Origin: Acidianus manzaensis
Lineage (GTDB): Archaea; Thermoproteota; Thermoprotei_A; Sulfolobales; Sulfolobaceae
DNA: 64,000 nt
NCBI RefSeq assembly: GCF_002116695.1
Contig: NZ_CP020477.1
Span: 1,103,501 to 1,167,500 of the forward strand
Direction of reading: 5' to 3'
Shown piece by piece: positions 63,354 through 64,000 of the stretch (the stretch's first letter is position 1; each line of letters starts with the position of its first letter). The notes under the pieces were generated by a model, which was given only the letters and a program-made list of their open reading frames with translations, did no database searches and was not told the origin of the DNA. The position numbers and the translations under genes were made by a program.

Positions 63354-64000
63354 ATGCCTCTAGATCCTAAAGTTAGGGAATTTTTAAGCTATTACTATAA
63401 GAATTTTCAGGAGATACACTCTTTCCAAGAGTTTAGAGAAAAAACTAATTCTCTACTAGCTAATTTAGCTCCTAAGGAAAAAATATATAAAACTGAAGAT
63501 AAAACAATAAAAACTGAAGACGGATATAATTTACCTATAAGAATATATTACCCAAATGATAGAAAAGATTTACCAATAGTACTTCATTTCCATGGAGGTG
63601 CATGGATTTTAGGAAATATTGAGACCGAAGATGCTATATCTAGAGTTTTGGCAAACGCTTGCAATTGTATAGTTATTTCGGTAGATTACAGACTTGCTCC
63701 AGAATATAAATTTCCCACAGCCGTGAACGATTGTTTTACCGCAACTAAATGGGCATATGAAAATGCTGACAATTTAGGAAAAAGAAATATAGGAGTATTT
63801 GGAATAAGTGCAGGAGGAAACCTAGCTTCTGTTGTAGCATTACTTTCTAGAGATAAAGGTATTAAATTATCAGCTCAAGCATTAGTAGTACCTTTTGTTT
63901 ATCCAGATCTAGCCTCAAAATCAATGAATGAATATAGTAAAGGATATTTCCTTGATATAAATGTACCAGTAGATAATTCAATTTCTTTATATATTAGAGA
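63354..64000 (+). CDS. Alpha/beta hydrolase, hormone-sensitive-lipase-like carboxylesterase (3' end outside window)
   Basis: Reads MPLDPKVREFLSYYYKNFQE from ATG 63354 and is open to the window end (about 215 codons). HSL-family motifs: oxyanion-hole HFHGGAWILG near residues 77-86, SVDYRLAPEYKFPTAVND, and nucleophile elbow GISAGGNLAS with Ser at about 153. The catalytic Asp and His lie outside. Hydrolyses short acyl esters. Shine-Dalgarno-like AGGTG 8 bases before the ATG; TTTTTATACT upstream. Confidence 0.92.
   Translation, partial: MPLDPKVREFLSYYYKNFQEIHSFQEFREKTNSLLANLAPKEKIYKTEDKTIKTEDGYNLPIRIYYPNDRKDLPIVLHFHGGAWILGNIETEDAISRVLANACNCIVISVDYRLAPEYKFPTAVNDCFTATKWAYENADNLGKRNIGVFGISAGGNLASVVALLSRDKGIKLSAQALVVPFVYPDLASKSMNEYSKGYFLDINVPVDNSISLYIR

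Overview
The window is about two-thirds A+T and densely packed on both strands. It reads as a chromosomal segment of a thermoacidophilic archaeon of the order Sulfolobales, of the Acidianus / Sulfurisphaera / Sulfolobus type; the genus is not certain. Reasons: a DUF973 membrane protein, an HTH-10 (bacterioopsin-activator type) regulator, the fused 3-hydroxyacyl-CoA dehydrogenase/enoyl-CoA hydratase typical of Sulfolobales, an archaeal NadM, AGA/GAA/ATA-biased codons, and archaeal TATA boxes about 26 bases upstream of many start codons, which implies leaderless transcripts. I saw no rRNA, tRNA or CRISPR array. Layout. 1-10.3 kb: end of an oligopeptide ABC transporter ATPase and a membrane-anchored partner, acetyltransferase, malic enzyme, amino-acid permease, a propeller-like protein with an aldo/keto reductase, pyruvate kinase, XdhC-type molybdenum-hydroxylase maturation factor, and an iron-ADH/maleylacetate-reductase-like gene with a small Cys-containing unknown. 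10.4-12.1 kb: an IS200/IS605 element with an intact TnpB but a decayed TnpA. 12.2-32.9 kb: DUF973 protein, several MFS transporters, a thiolase + DUF35 + flavin oxidoreductase group, a MupG-like TIM-barrel domain, a His-tailed winged-helix regulator beside a molybdenum hydroxylase large subunit, a stand-alone PEP-synthase ATP-grasp domain, a DsrE-like protein, 1-Cys peroxiredoxin, ferredoxin-reductase-like flavoprotein, acyl-CoA ligase + SDR. 33.0-35.2 kb: an orphan ribbon-helix-helix protein and a first HpaB-type flavin hydroxylase. 35.2-40.9 kb: a complete assimilatory sulfate reduction set (ATP sulfurylase, APS reductase, sulfite reductase, SUMT, a small unknown and a truncated rhodanese), bracketed by two inverted remnants of one insertion sequence whose conserved ends face outward. 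40.9-44.3 kb: acyl-CoA dehydrogenase + acyl-CoA ligase, then a ~205-bp MITE with the same terminal sequence. 44.5-52.4 kb: a meta-cleavage aromatic catabolism block (HTH-10 regulator, aldo/keto reductase, flavin reductase, HpaB hydroxylase, extradiol dioxygenase, FAH-family hydrolase, MHS-type MFS carrier). 53.1-64 kb: EamA exporter, zinc ADH, NMN adenylyltransferase with mosaic base composition, DUF998 protein, TetR regulator, CoxG-like protein, acyl-CoA ligase, MBL hydrolase, the bifunctional HCDH-ECH and the start of an HSL-type esterase. How it works together: most genes serve acyl-CoA, aromatic and central carbon metabolism (three AMP-forming ligases, acyl-CoA dehydrogenase, thiolase, HCDH-ECH, two HpaB hydroxylases, extradiol dioxygenase), with pyruvate kinase and malic enzyme at the PEP/pyruvate node. 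The sulfate island, the IS605 element, the MITE, and a ~100-bp repeat found three times (47.5, 52.8 and 56.2 kb) are the accessory, rearrangement-prone layer. The most unusual structure is the IS-bracketed, transposon-like sulfate assimilation island.
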